Shown here one piece after another: positions 1-8,745 of a stretch of DNA of 64,000 nucleotides (the stretch's first letter is position 1; each line of letters begins with the position of its first letter). The stretch is from the NCBI RefSeq assembly GCF_024198255.1, contig NZ_JAJVKW010000005.1, forward strand, positions 310,001 through 374,000. The letters are read 5' to 3'. The stretch is from Myxococcus guangdongensis. Lineage in GTDB: Bacteria > Myxococcota > Myxococcia > Myxococcales > Myxococcaceae. The position numbers and the translations under genes are program-made. A model generated the notes under the pieces. That model searched no databases and was not told the DNA's origin. It worked only from the letters and a program-made list of their open reading frames with translations.

Positions 1-106
1 TGAGGCGGGCGCGCGACAGGCTCAGCGCCTCGCCCACGAACAGGTCCACTCGCTGGCCCGCCTTGTCGGCGGCCACCGTGAAGGTGTGAAGCTGGGAGGA
101 GCTCAC
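1..106 (-). CDS. N-terminal fragment, probable RluA/RluD-family pseudouridine synthase
   Basis: Only the first 35 codons lie in the window; the rest is beyond base 1. A GTG at 106-104 overlaps the TGA of the upstream kinase (GTGA overlap), so the two genes are probably translationally coupled. The peptide starts [20 protein letters not shown] and continues [14 protein letters not shown]. The D-x-R-V-D-x-F/L pattern followed by LSRARL is the usual beginning of the S4 RNA-binding domain of RluA/RluD-type enzymes, which make pseudouridine in 23S rRNA. The catalytic domain is not visible, so the assignment rests on a short stretch. Confidence 0.55.
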   Translation of the reverse strand, partial: MSSSQLHTFTVAADKAGQRVDLFVGEALSLSRARL

Positions 107-1230
107 TCGGAAAGTGCCTCGTAGACTTCCTCGGCCGTCTGGAACCGGTCGTCCGGCTCCTTGCGGATGAGGCGGTGGGCCACCCGCGCGAACTGCGGGT
201 CCCCATGAAGGTTCAACGCCAATACGGGCGGAGGCTCCGTCTCCAACACCTGCCGCCACAACTCGTGCGGCGTCTTCGCGTCGAAGGGGGGCCGCCCGCT
301 CAGCAGCTCATAGAGGATGACGCCCAGGCTGTACAGGTCCGAGCGTCCATCCAGCGGCTCTCCCAGAATCTGCTCCGGCGCCATGTAGCGGTACGTGCCC
401 ACCATCTTGCCGGCTTCCGTGATCGCCACGTCGTCCGCGAGGAACTTCGCCAGGCCGAAGTCCATCAGCCGCACCTGCCGGTCCTCGTCCACCATCACGT
501 TGGAGGGCTTCAGGTCGCGGTGCACCAGCCCGTGCCCATGGATGTAGGCCAGCGCCTCGCACAGCTGGAGCATGGTGTCCTTCAGCCGCCCCATGCGCTC
601 GGGCCGGTTGAGGTCCTCCTCGCGGGGCGCCCGGCTGTCGTCCGCGGGCTTGCGGGGCGCGGGTGCGGGAACATCGAACCCCTCCAGCGAGTCGTCCGAG
701 TCCAGCGCGTCCTGGTTGTCCTCCGCGCCATAGCTGCGCAAATCCTCGCTCGGGGGCTCCTCGTTGAAGGCGTCCATGCTGAACAGGCCCTCGTGCCCCG
801 AGCGCGAGTCCCCCGGCATGTCCAGGTCCGAGTCGCTGCCCACTCCGAAGTCGTCGTCCGCCGTGCGCCGCACCGACAAGAGGCTCCGGGGCGCGCTGGA
901 GCTGCTGGGCGACAGGAGGTCGTCCCCGCGGATGTCCAGGTAGTGGCGCAGCGTGAGCCCCTCGATGAGCTCCATGGCCAGGTAGGGCCAGCCCTGGTGG
1001 ACCCCCGCCTCGAAGACCTTCACCACGTTGGGGTGGGACAGGTCCGCCAGCGTCTCGAATTCGCGCGCGAGCCGTCGTGCCGCGCGCTCGTCCAGCGTCG
1101 GGCCGGCCGAGAGCAGCTTCAGGGCGACTTCGTCGTTGCTGCGGCGGTCCAGGGCCCGGTACACGGTGCCAGCCCCGCCGCTGCCGAGCGTCTCCAGGAC
1201 GCGGTAGGGACCGATGAGCTTCGGGGGCAT
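103..1230 (-). CDS. Eukaryote-like Ser/Thr protein kinase with acidic insertion
   Basis: A 375-residue cytoplasmic kinase. The start chosen is the ATG giving [10 protein letters not shown], because the kinase fold begins there and longer readings enter the promoter region. The glycine loop GSGGAG lies at about 16-21, the ATP-anchoring Lys at 38, HRDLKPSN at 237-244, DFG at 257-259 and APE near 284. About 110 residues rich in Asp, Glu and Ser (about 102-213) interrupt the fold between the hinge region and the helix before the catalytic loop, where most family members have a short linker. There is no transmembrane segment or extra C-terminal domain. It is divergent from a second kinase and overlaps the probable pseudouridine synthase gene. 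Substrate unknown. Confidence 0.9.
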   Translation of the reverse strand: MPPKLIGPYRVLETLGSGGAGTVYRALDRRSNDEVALKLLSAGPTLDERAARRLAREFETLADLSHPNVVKVFEAGVHQGWPYLAMELIEGLTLRHYLDIRGDDLLSPSSSSAPRSLLSVRRTADDDFGVGSDSDLDMPGDSRSGHEGLFSMDAFNEEPPSEDLRSYGAEDNQDALDSDDSLEGFDVPAPAPRKPADDSRAPREEDLNRPERMGRLKDTMLQLCEALAYIHGHGLVHRDLKPSNVMVDEDRQVRLMDFGLAKFLADDVAITEAGKMVGTYRYMAPEQILGEPLDGRSDLYSLGVILYELLSGRPPFDAKTPHELWRQVLETEPPPVLALNLHGDPQFARVAHRLIRKEPDDRFQTAEEVYEALSE

Positions 1231-1241
1231 GCGTGGCGTGG

Positions 1242-1271
1242 ATCCTACGGAGCCGGTCGCGCCAGGGCAAA
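1242..1271 (-). promoter_or_regulatory. Candidate sigma-70-type promoter for the minus-strand kinase
   Basis: On the minus strand TTTGCC (1271-1266) is followed after 18 bases by TAGGAT (1247-1242), 11 bases upstream of the ATG at 1230. The same TTGCC...TAGGAT arrangement occurs before the kinase gene at 40698. The leader would be very short. Inferred from sequence only. Confidence 0.4.
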
Positions 1272-1330
1272 CTCGTTGACGCTTGGTTGCAGGGTCCAGG
1301 GCAGAACACTCGCGGAGGGATTTCACTTTT

Positions 1331-1344
1331 CCAGGAAAACCTGG
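1331..1344. promoter_or_regulatory. Small inverted repeat before the kinase at 1361
   Basis: CCAGG-AAAA-CCTGG is a perfect 5-bp inverted repeat ending 16 bases upstream of the ATG at 1361. It could be an operator half-site pair or a hairpin in the leader. It is short enough to occur by chance in GC-rich DNA. Confidence 0.25.
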
Positions 1345-1360
1345 GAGAACCTTCAGCCCA

Positions 1361-3442
1361 ATGCAAGTCGGGAAGTATCAACTCGTCCGGAAGCTTGCCT
1401 CGGGGGGCATGGCGGAGGTCTTCCTCGCGAAGGCCGCTGGCCCCATGGGGTTCGAGAAGACGCTCGTCCTGAAGCGCATCCTGCCGCATCTGGCGGAGGA
1501 CCCGGCGTTCGTGGAGATGTTCCTGGGCGAGGCGCGGCTGGCCGCGCAGCTCGAGCACCCGAACATCGTGCAGATCTTCGACTTCGGCGAGGCGGACGGC
1601 AGCTACTTCCTGGCGATGGAGTTCATCGACGGGCCCACGCTGCGGCGGTTGGTGAAGCGCGCGCTGGAGCAGCCGTTGCCGCCGGTGGTCTGCGCGAAGC
1701 TGGTGGCGCAGGCGGCGGAGGGCCTGGCGTTCGCGCACGAGTTCAGTGACGCGGTGACGGGCGAGCCCCTGGGGCTCATCCACCGCGACGTGAGCCCGGA
1801 CAACATCCTGGTGTCGCGGCAGGGCGCGGTGAAGGTGGTGGACTTCGGCGTGGCGAAGGTGGCGGGGCAGGGGCACCGCACGCAGACGGGCGTGGTGAAG
1901 GGGAAGGTGGCGTACATGCCGCCGGAGCAGCTGCGCGCCAGTCCCCTGGACCGCCGCGTGGATGTGTATGCGCTGGGGGTGGTGCTGTACGAGCTGCTCA
2001 CGGGCAAGCGCCCGTTCGAGGCCACCACCGAGGCCAGCACGATGCAGGCCATCCTGTTCGAGCCCTTCGTGCCGGTGGAGGCGCGCAGGCCCGATGTGCC
2101 CGAGCCGCTGCGGAGGATTCTCGAGCTGGCGTTGATGAAGGACCGCGACGCGCGCTACCCGGACTGCCGCGCGCTCGAGGCGGACCTGGAGCGCTATCTT
2201 CGCTCGTCGAGCGAGCCGGTGGGGGCGTACCAGCTCTCGCAGTTCGTGGCGAAGGTGATGGCGGAGGCGGGGGGCACGCCCGCGGCGGGAGTGGTGGCGC
2301 CGGTGGGCATGACGCCCCCGAAGCCCGCGAGCGCTCCCCGCTCGATGTCCGCCCCCGTGGAGGAGCGGCCGGTGAAGACCACGCCGCTGCCGGTGACGGT
2401 GGATTCGACGTCACCGACGACGCCCATGCCGCTGTCGGTGCGTGGGGTGATGGGGGGCGAGGTGCCGCAGGTCCGGCCTGTCTCGGCGGAGGCGCGTGAG
2501 AAGGAAGGGGCTCGCAAGCGGGTGAGCGCGCGGCATGCGCTGCCGGCGCAGGCGGGGGTGGCGGGGCAGGTTCGTGGAGCGGATGACGGGTGGAAGGCCG
2601 CGTCGCTCGCGGGTGCCGCGGAGGTGGCCCAGGGGGCCGAGGTCGAGCGGGATGCGAATGACCGCGTGCGGACGGACGCGGGGGCCTCGGATGAGGACCA
2701 CATCTCCACGGGCGTGCAGGTCTCCGCGCCGATGGGACAGGGGCGTGGGTGGTTGCTCGGAGTCATGGCGGCGGCCGTGGTGCTCGTGGTTGGTGGCGGC
2801 CTGGTGCTGGCCACGCGCGAGGAGTCTCCGAAGTTCGTGAACCCGCCGCCGCTGCCTGTCACGGCGAAGCGCGAGCCGGTGCGCGAGGGCGTGGCCCCGG
2901 TCGCGAAGTCACCCGAGGTCGCTGCCCCGGTGGAGACTCCGCCGTCGGCGGCGCAGGCTCCGGTCGCACAGCCCTCTGTCGCGCCCGTGGAAAACCCGGT
3001 GGAGGTCGTGAAGGGGAGTGGGGCGGAGGCGAAGCCTTCGGGGGTGGAGCAGGCGGGAGGGGCGAGCGCCGCGCGGGCTCCCGTTGTGCCCGTGCCGGCG
3101 GCACAGGACGCGTCGGCGCGTCAGGGGGCCGCGAGCCCCACGGCGCAGAAGCCCTCGCAGATTCCCGTGTTCGAAGCGAAGCCGGAGGCGAAGCCCTCTG
3201 CCCGTGCGAAGCCCCCGGCGCGCGTGGGCAAGGGGACGCTGGAGTTCCGCATCCGGCCCTATGCCGTCGTCACGTTGAATGACCAGGAATTGGGACCGAC
3301 GCCGTTCGCTCCCAAGGAAGTCCCGGCGGGAAAGCACCGCATCAAGCTGCACAACCCCGACCTCCACAAGACACAGCAGGTCACCGTGGAGGTGGGGGCA
3401 GGGGAGACCAAGGTCATCAAGTACAACTTCGAGGCGGAGTAG
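1361..3442 (+). CDS. Membrane-anchored Ser/Thr kinase with PEGA domain
   Basis: A 693-residue kinase starting at ATG 1361 ([10 protein letters not shown]), directly at the kinase fold. The catalytic Lys is at about 38, HRDVSPDN at 141-148 and DFG at 161-163, so the catalytic loop has Ser in place of the Lys of HRDLKPxN. The kinase domain ends near 280. A long Pro/Ala/Glu-rich linker follows, then one transmembrane helix at about 463-482 ([20 protein letters not shown]), a second low-complexity stretch and a C-terminal PEGA domain at about 625-690 ([20 protein letters not shown]). PEGA domains are envelope-side modules, so the kinase probably links a periplasmic cue to phosphorylation in the cytoplasm. 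Divergent from the kinase at 103-1230. Confidence 0.92.
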   Translation: MQVGKYQLVRKLASGGMAEVFLAKAAGPMGFEKTLVLKRILPHLAEDPAFVEMFLGEARLAAQLEHPNIVQIFDFGEADGSYFLAMEFIDGPTLRRLVKRALEQPLPPVVCAKLVAQAAEGLAFAHEFSDAVTGEPLGLIHRDVSPDNILVSRQGAVKVVDFGVAKVAGQGHRTQTGVVKGKVAYMPPEQLRASPLDRRVDVYALGVVLYELLTGKRPFEATTEASTMQAILFEPFVPVEARRPDVPEPLRRILELALMKDRDARYPDCRALEADLERYLRSSSEPVGAYQLSQFVAKVMAEAGGTPAAGVVAPVGMTPPKPASAPRSMSAPVEERPVKTTPLPVTVDSTSPTTPMPLSVRGVMGGEVPQVRPVSAEAREKEGARKRVSARHALPAQAGVAGQVRGADDGWKAASLAGAAEVAQGAEVERDANDRVRTDAGASDEDHISTGVQVSAPMGQGRGWLLGVMAAAVVLVVGGGLVLATREESPKFVNPPPLPVTAKREPVREGVAPVAKSPEVAAPVETPPSAAQAPVAQPSVAPVENPVEVVKGSGAEAKPSGVEQAGGASAARAPVVPVPAAQDASARQGAASPTAQKPSQIPVFEAKPEAKPSARAKPPARVGKGTLEFRIRPYAVVTLNDQELGPTPFAPKEVPAGKHRIKLHNPDLHKTQQVTVEVGAGETKVIKYNFEAE

Positions 3443-3740
3443 GCTCACCCCGCTTCAAGGCCCTGGCGTGGCCTCGACCCGATTCTATTCGATGCCGTGC
3501 GGCGGGTCGACGCGCCAGATGCGAGGCCGAGTGGCCATCGGATGTCTGGGATGGACAGCAGCGTCCTGTGCGCCACGCTGCCTCTCTTCACCCGGTTATC
3601 GTCCGTGCGGGCGAAGCTTCTTGACATGTTTGTGATGGGTAGACGCATCGGAGGAGGCCTGTCGTCGGGTACTCTTTGGCCCGCCTCGCGCCGCGAAGAT
3701 GCCTCGGGACGCGAAGCGCTCTTCCTCTCCTGGAGGCCCC
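3443..3740. other. Intergenic region with a lone TTGACA box
   Basis: About 300 bases without a convincing gene between the PEGA kinase and the next lipoprotein. TTGACA at 3621-3626 is a perfect -35-like hexamer, but I do not find a good -10 at the usual spacing. Nothing else stands out. Confidence 0.3.
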
Positions 3741-4685
3741 ATGAGACGTCTCGTCATCCTGTGCGCGGCGCTGTCTGTCGTGGCGTGTGCTCGCTCGGCG
3801 GGAAGTGTGTCCACGGCGACGCCGGAAGGGGCTGCCGCCGCGGCGCGGAAGGAGGCGTCGGAGGCGGGCTTCCTCTCCTGGCAAGGAGAGCATGCGTCCG
3901 CGCTGCCTCTGTTCCGACGCGCCTGGGAGCGAGGGAGCCGCGACCGGTTCAGGGCGTATGACGCGGCCTGCTCGGCGGCAGTGCTGCAGGAGGACACGGA
4001 GGCCCTGCTGTGGCTGGGGCGCGCGGCGGACCTGGGGTTCGATGAGGTCAGCCGGTTCCGCGAAGACCCTCGATTGGCGCGCGTTCGGAGGCTGCCGGGC
4101 TATGCCGTCATCGAACAGCGCGTCGCCGAGGCCGAGGCGAAGGCCCTGCGGGCGACGGACCCCGTATTGCGCGACGAGTTGCTCGCTCGCGCGATGGAGA
4201 ACGCCAAGGTTCGTCAGGTCGTCTTCGAGTCCAGGCTCCGGGGCGAGACCGCGAGGAAGAAGCTGGCGGAGGTCGACGTGCGCAACACCGCCTGGCTCGC
4301 GGAGGTTGTCGCTCGCACGGGTTGGCCGGATGCTGCGCTGGTGGGGCCGCGCGCCTCGAACGCGGCGTGGGTGCTGGCGTCGAGCTCGGACCACGATGTC
4401 GCGTTCCAGGCGCGGGTGATCACGTTGATGGAGCAGGCCGTGGCACGAGGGCAGCAGGACTCGGCGTCGAGGCTCGCGAGCCTGACGGACAGTGTCCTGT
4501 TGAATCAGGGCAAGCCGCAGCGGTATGGCACCAAACTGACCGTGGTGGATGGCGTCGTGGTGCCAAAGGCTCTCGAGGATTCCGCCGGCGTGGATGCGCG
4601 CCGCGCCGGAGTGGGCCTGCCGCCGCTGGCCGAGTCCATCGCCTCCCACACGGAGCTGTTGAAGTCGATGTCTCTCCTCGAGTGA
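3741..4685 (+). CDS. Lipoprotein with TPR-like helical region
   Basis: A 314-residue protein starting at ATG 3741 (MRRLVILCAALSVVACARS). The N-terminus is a lipoprotein signal with lipobox SVVAC, so it is probably anchored in the envelope. After the signal, residues about 30-130 are helical with TPR-like spacing (FLSWQGEHASALPLFRRAWE, then an Ala-rich helix pair and DPRLARVRRLPGY), resembling the TPR-end region of many myxobacterial proteins. The remainder is Ala/Arg/Glu-rich and unrecognised. It is convergent with the WYL regulator. Function unknown. Confidence 0.75.
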   Translation: MRRLVILCAALSVVACARSAGSVSTATPEGAAAAARKEASEAGFLSWQGEHASALPLFRRAWERGSRDRFRAYDAACSAAVLQEDTEALLWLGRAADLGFDEVSRFREDPRLARVRRLPGYAVIEQRVAEAEAKALRATDPVLRDELLARAMENAKVRQVVFESRLRGETARKKLAEVDVRNTAWLAEVVARTGWPDAALVGPRASNAAWVLASSSDHDVAFQARVITLMEQAVARGQQDSASRLASLTDSVLLNQGKPQRYGTKLTVVDGVVVPKALEDSAGVDARRAGVGLPPLAESIASHTELLKSMSLLE

Positions 4686-4688
4686 GGT

Positions 4689-4745
4689 CGGGAGGCCCTG
4701 CGGAAACGGAGGTGGTGTTCGCGTGTGGTGCATGGGGGCCTCCCG
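4689..4745. terminator. Long-loop inverted repeat between convergent genes
   Basis: CGGGAGGCCC (4689-4698) and GGGCCTCCCG (4736-4745) are perfect 10-bp complements with a 37-base loop, placed just after the lipoprotein stop and before the end of the convergent WYL regulator. There is no T-run. It could act as a bidirectional hairpin terminator. Confidence 0.35.
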
Positions 4746-4843
4746 TGAGGGCACACGCGAGGACCCTGCGACAGAGATCGTTGAAGAGCCCCCGGACTCG
4801 ATGATTGCTCATGTCCACGAGAGGCTCACATGACTCCCAGACG

Positions 4844-5815
4844 TCAACCCTCGCCGTGATGGGTTTCCAGGACCGCCTTCGCCAGGGCAATGAACCGCAA
4901 TCGGAGTGCCTGCGGTTCGATGACCTCGAAGCCCCGACCTACCGTACAGAGTTGGTCCATTGCGATGGACTCGCGCTCGAAGTCGACGGTGACTGTCTTT
5001 GGGCCGTGTGCAGGATTGCCTGTGTCGAATCGGGCCCCGTCCGTGGGCGGGCGCATCCGCCGCAGCGCGGCCTCGGCCTCCGGCGTCAATCGCAGTGTCA
5101 CCTCGTACTGGGCCCGCTTCTGCGCGAAGCGCGCGCACCACTCCTTCCAGAACGCGGGCAGGTCGAACCGTGCGGGGCGCTCGAAGGTCTCCGCCCGCAC
5201 CTTCACGCCGTCGATGCGCGAGCCCCGGTACACGCGCGTGCCAGCCTCCGTCCCCGCGACCAGGTACCAACGGTCCGCTTTCAGCACGAGCGCGTAGGGC
5301 TCCACCTGCCTCCGCCCGCGCTTGCCATCGAAGTCCCGGTACATCAGGGACACCCGCCGGTTCTCCCACGCCGCCTCCCGCAGCGCTTCCAGGTAGGGCA
5401 CTGACTCGCGCTCCGCGAACCAACCCGATGCGTCCACGTGCAGCCGCTGCCGCGCGTACTCCAGCGCCGGTTGCTGCAACGCGGGCAGCGCCGCCGCCAG
5501 CTTCACCAGCCCACTGCGCAGGGGCGCGCTCAGCCCGAGGTCCCCCAATCCCCCCGGCGTCGCGCTCATCGCCGCCAGCGCGTGCAGCTCCGCGCGCGTC
5601 AGGCCCGTCAGCTGCGTCTTCCATCCCTCGAGCAGCGCCACGCCGCCCTCCGAGCCTCGCGTCGCGTACACCGGCACGCCTGAAGCAGACAGGGCGTCGA
5701 GGTCTCGATGGATGGTCCGCGCGGAGACCTGGAGCTCACGCGCCAGCTCGCCCGCGGTCCGCTTCGGGCGGCTCTGCAACAACATCATCAGGCTGACGAG
5801 TCGGTCGGCGCGCAT
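4844..5815 (-). CDS. WYL-domain transcriptional regulator (YafY/DeoR-like)
   Basis: A 323-residue regulator. The start is the ATG at 5815 (MRADRLVSLM); upstream codons run through the operator. An N-terminal helix-turn-helix (about 1-55, with TAGELARELQVSARTIHRDL) is followed by a WYL domain near 140-215 (RQVEPYALVLKADRWYLVAG) and a C-terminal WCX-like extension. WYL domains sense ligands in many regulators, including YafY-type ones. The gene is divergent from a short-chain dehydrogenase and the 115-base gap contains a perfect palindrome, so it most likely controls that neighbour and itself. The inducer is unknown. Confidence 0.9.
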   Translation of the reverse strand: MRADRLVSLMMLLQSRPKRTAGELARELQVSARTIHRDLDALSASGVPVYATRGSEGGVALLEGWKTQLTGLTRAELHALAAMSATPGGLGDLGLSAPLRSGLVKLAAALPALQQPALEYARQRLHVDASGWFAERESVPYLEALREAAWENRRVSLMYRDFDGKRGRRQVEPYALVLKADRWYLVAGTEAGTRVYRGSRIDGVKVRAETFERPARFDLPAFWKEWCARFAQKRAQYEVTLRLTPEAEAALRRMRPPTDGARFDTGNPAHGPKTVTVDFERESIAMDQLCTVGRGFEVIEPQALRLRFIALAKAVLETHHGEG

Positions 5816-5851
5816 CTCGAAGACCTCCGCCGTGAACGGTACGGAACCAAC

Positions 5852-5868
5852 ATGACAGAGGTTGTCAT
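5852..5868. promoter_or_regulatory. Perfect palindromic operator candidate
   Basis: ATGACA-GAGGT-TGTCAT is a perfect 6-bp inverted repeat with a 5-base spacer, in the middle of the gap between the WYL regulator (start 5815) and the SDR gene (start 5931). Its position and form suit a dimeric YafY-like regulator acting on both promoters. Binding is inferred. Confidence 0.6.
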
Positions 5869-5930
5869 ATTGCCCCCCGTACGGTGGCCCCCATCGCCGA
5901 CCGCCCCGGTCGGTCGTGAGGAGACACCCC

Positions 5931-6890
5931 ATGAAGAAGCCACTCGAAGGCCGCATCGCCCTGGTCGCCGGCGCCACCCGAGGCGCGGGGCGCGGAATCG
6001 CCACCCGACTCGGGGAAGCCGGCGCGACCGTCTACTGCACCGGCCGCAGCGTCCGGGGCCGTCCCGCCTCGGGAGACTCCCGCCCGGAGACCCTCGAGGA
6101 GACCGCCGAGCAGGTCTCCTCACTCGGCGGCCACGGCATCCCCGTGCGCTGCGACCACACCGTGGAGGAGGAGGTCGTCTCGCTGTGCGAGTGCATCCAG
6201 AAGGAGCAGGGGCGCCTGGACATCCTGGTCAACGACATCTGGGGCTGCGACAGGCTCACCCACTTCGGCCAGCCCTTCTGGAAGCAGTCCATCCCGGACG
6301 CGCGCACCATGCTGGAGCGCGCCGTGCTTACGCACGTCATCACCAGTCGCCACGCCGTCCCCCTCATGCTCCCTCGCGACACGGGGCTCGTCGTCGAAAT
6401 CACCGACGGGGACCACTTCGCCTACCGGGGCCACGTCCTCTACGACGTGCTGAAGATGGCCGTCATCCGGCTCGCCTTCGCCATGTCCCGCGACTTGCGC
6501 CGCACGGGCATCACCGCGCTCGCCGTGACGCCGGGCTTCCTGCGCTCCGAGGAGATGCTCGAGCACTTCGGCGTCACCGAATCCAACTGGCGCGATGGCA
6601 CGAAGGTGGACCCGGACTTCATCGCCTCGGAGAGCCCCGCCTACGTGGGCCGCGCCGTCGCCGCGCTCGCCGCCGACCCGAACGTCGCGTCCAAGGCCGG
6701 CCGCGTCCACAGCTCCTGGGCCCTGGCCCGCGAGTACGGCTTCACCGATGTGGACGGCTCCCAGCCGCACTGGGTGGATCACTTCACTCGCACCCACGGG
6801 CTGCCTTACCCCGTGGCCGACGAGGCCCGGTACGCCACCTGGGGTCAAAGCCCCATCGAGGCCCTCCGCCCCAACTGGCCCGAACCCTGA
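5931..6890 (+). CDS. SDR-family oxidoreductase
   Basis: A 319-residue short-chain dehydrogenase/reductase starting at ATG 5931 (MKKPLEGRIALVAGATRGAG). The Rossmann nucleotide-binding motif G-A-T-R-G-A-G-R-G is at about 14-22, with NDIWG in the position of the usual NNAG, and the catalytic pair Y-D-V-L-K (YxxxK) follows HVL. A C-terminal extension of about 60 residues goes beyond the common 250-residue SDR length. The reaction is probably NAD(P)H-linked reduction or oxidation of a small carbonyl/alcohol compound; the substrate cannot be read from sequence. The adjacent divergent WYL regulator is probably its controller. Confidence 0.85.
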   Translation: MKKPLEGRIALVAGATRGAGRGIATRLGEAGATVYCTGRSVRGRPASGDSRPETLEETAEQVSSLGGHGIPVRCDHTVEEEVVSLCECIQKEQGRLDILVNDIWGCDRLTHFGQPFWKQSIPDARTMLERAVLTHVITSRHAVPLMLPRDTGLVVEITDGDHFAYRGHVLYDVLKMAVIRLAFAMSRDLRRTGITALAVTPGFLRSEEMLEHFGVTESNWRDGTKVDPDFIASESPAYVGRAVAALAADPNVASKAGRVHSSWALAREYGFTDVDGSQPHWVDHFTRTHGLPYPVADEARYATWGQSPIEALRPNWPEP

Positions 6891-6903
6891 GCCCAAACCC
6901 AAG

Positions 6904-6933
6904 CTCGCGCACCTGTGCCCACATGTGCGCGAG
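6904..6933 (+). terminator. Hairpin after the SDR gene
   Basis: CTCGCGCAC (6904-6912) and GTGCGCGAG (6925-6933) form a perfect 9-bp stem with a 12-base loop, 13 bases after the SDR stop. There is no T-run. It probably separates the SDR gene from the uppS cluster. Confidence 0.45.
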
Positions 6934-7002
6934 GCCCGAGGCCGCTCACCCAGGCCGGGCGACCGACCAGGGGCCAGGGGTGACGGTTGGGCCACGCTGG
7001 CG

Positions 7003-7031
7003 TGGACGCGGCGCGGTGTCGCCGGTAGGGT
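7003..7031 (+). promoter_or_regulatory. Candidate promoter of the uppS cluster
   Basis: TGGACG (7003-7008), 17 bases, then TAGGGT (7026-7031), 11 bases before the ATG at 7043. A weak -35 with a -10 of the TAGGRT type seen before other genes here. It implies a short leader. Confidence 0.3.
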
Positions 7032-7042
7032 GCGCGGCTCGA

Positions 7043-7834
7043 ATGGAACGCCCCCTAGTGGTTTCCGCCCTCGAAAATCAGGTCAAGGCCCGGCCCATGC
7101 CGCGCCACGTGGGCATCATCATGGATGGCAACGGTCGGTGGGCGGAGTCGCGGGGTCTGGACCGACTGGAGGGGCACCGCGAGGGTAGCGCCAGTGTGCG
7201 TGAGGTGACCCGCACCGCCCGCCGCCTGGGCATCCAGGCCCTGACCCTCTACGCCTTCTCCTCGCAGAACTGGGCCCGTCCCGCCGAGGAGGTCGCCGGG
7301 TTGATGGACCTCCTGCGCGACTACCTGGAGCGCGAGCGCGCCGAGATCCTCGACAACGGCATCCGACTCAACGCGGTGGGGGACGTGGACCGCCTCCCCC
7401 GGTTCGTGAAGGACCCGCTCGAGCGGCTCATCGCCGACTCCCGCCACAACACCGGGATGGTGCTGTCGCTGGCCTTGTCCTACGGCGGCCGGGAGGAGAT
7501 CCTCCGCGCCGCGCAGCGCATGGCCCAGGCCATCACCCGGGGGGAGCTGGCGGCGGACCGCGTCGAGGAGGCCGACTTCGAGTCCTTCCTCTGGACCAAC
7601 GGCCTGCCGCCCCTGGACCTGATGGTGCGGACCAGCGGCGAGCTGCGCGTGTCCAACTTCCTGCTCTGGCAGATGGCGTACGCGGAGCTGTGCTTCACGG
7701 ACGCGCTCTGGCCGGACTTCCGCACCGATGAGTTCCTGCGCTGCGTGTCGCAGTACCAGCAGCGTGAGCGGCGCTTCGGGTTGACGACGGCGCAGGTGAA
7801 GCGGGAAGACCCCCCTCAGCGGGCCAAGGCGTGA
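7043..7834 (+). CDS. uppS: Undecaprenyl diphosphate synthase
   Basis: A 263-residue cis-prenyltransferase that condenses isopentenyl diphosphate onto farnesyl diphosphate to make the C55 lipid carrier for peptidoglycan and other envelope glycans. The start ATG 7043 gives MERPLVVSAL; the same frame is open far upstream, but family homology begins at about residue 20. The signature HVGIIMDGNGRWAE carries the catalytic Asp, and RTSGELRVSNFLLWQ plus the downstream CFTDALWPDF complete the conserved substrate sites. The end overlaps the GTG start of cdsA by four bases. Confidence 0.95.
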   Translation: MERPLVVSALENQVKARPMPRHVGIIMDGNGRWAESRGLDRLEGHREGSASVREVTRTARRLGIQALTLYAFSSQNWARPAEEVAGLMDLLRDYLERERAEILDNGIRLNAVGDVDRLPRFVKDPLERLIADSRHNTGMVLSLALSYGGREEILRAAQRMAQAITRGELAADRVEEADFESFLWTNGLPPLDLMVRTSGELRVSNFLLWQMAYAELCFTDALWPDFRTDEFLRCVSQYQQRERRFGLTTAQVKREDPPQRAKA

Positions 7835-8661
7835 ACGACAAGAACAAGAACCTCGTCATCCGCATCGTGACGGCGCTGACGCTCCTGCCGTTGGTGCTGG
7901 TGCTGCTCTTCCTGGGGGGCGTGTGGAGCGCGGGCCTGCTCGGCCTCGCCGCCGCCGCGTGCGTGGGCGAGTACTACCTCATCGTGCAGAAGCGGCTGAA
8001 CGCGGCCGCGTGGGTGGGCATGGCCTTCGCGGCGGTGCTGCCCTTCCTGCCGTTGAGGGACGCGGCGCGCACGGGTGAGACGGCCTTCTGGCTCACCATC
8101 GTCTTCGCGTTCTTCGCGTGGATCTTCCACCTGTTCAAGGGCCCGCTCGCCGAGGCCCCCACGCGCACGGCCCACCTGGTCAACGGCTTCCTGTACGGCG
8201 CCGTGGGCCTCACCGCGCTGTCCGCGCTGCGCCTCTTGCCGGACCACGGCCTGGCGTGGGTCATCTGCGCGCTGACGATTACGTGGGCCAACGACACCGC
8301 CGCCTACTTCTTCGGCCGCTTCATGGGGCGCCACAAGCTCTACCCCGAGGTGAGCCCGAACAAGACGTGGGAGGGCTTCTTCGGCGGCATGCTCGGCTCG
8401 GTGGGCGGCATGTTCATCGCCCGGGGCTTCTTCTTCCCCGTCTTCACCGTGTGGGACTGCATCATCCTGGGCATCGCTGGCGGCCTGCTGGGCCCGGTGG
8501 GCGACTTGTGCGAGTCCATGCTCAAGCGGGCGTACGGCGTGAAGGACTCGGGGTTCCTCATCCCGGGGCACGGCGGTGTGTTGGACCGCATCGACGCCTT
8601 GCTCTTCAACGCACCCCTGGTGTTCGTCTACGTGCAGTTCGTGCGAGTGCTCCTGCCGTAG
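7831..8661 (+). CDS. cdsA: Phosphatidate cytidylyltransferase
   Basis: A 276-residue multi-pass membrane enzyme that converts phosphatidic acid and CTP to CDP-diacylglycerol, the entry point of phospholipid synthesis. The GTG start at 7831 lies in a GTGA overlap with the uppS stop. Hydrophobic helices fill residues about 8-200. The C-terminal family signature is complete: S-M-L-K-R...K-D-S...PGHGGVLDRID, with the metal-binding Asp residues. The usual next gene, dxr, is absent; rseP follows after 84 bases. Confidence 0.95.
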   Translation: MNDKNKNLVIRIVTALTLLPLVLVLLFLGGVWSAGLLGLAAAACVGEYYLIVQKRLNAAAWVGMAFAAVLPFLPLRDAARTGETAFWLTIVFAFFAWIFHLFKGPLAEAPTRTAHLVNGFLYGAVGLTALSALRLLPDHGLAWVICALTITWANDTAAYFFGRFMGRHKLYPEVSPNKTWEGFFGGMLGSVGGMFIARGFFFPVFTVWDCIILGIAGGLLGPVGDLCESMLKRAYGVKDSGFLIPGHGGVLDRIDALLFNAPLVFVYVQFVRVLLP

Positions 8662-8745
8662 AAGCGTGAGATTTCGCTCGGCTGGCTGGCTGGCGACCCC
8701 CGATGTGCGTTGTCCGTCCGGGGGTACACGATTACTCTTGCCGCC

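Noticed and set aside
5708..7834. A single 708-residue plus-strand frame ending in UppS
   Set aside because: Only the last 263 residues are UppS; the upstream part runs antisense or out of frame through the WYL regulator and SDR genes.
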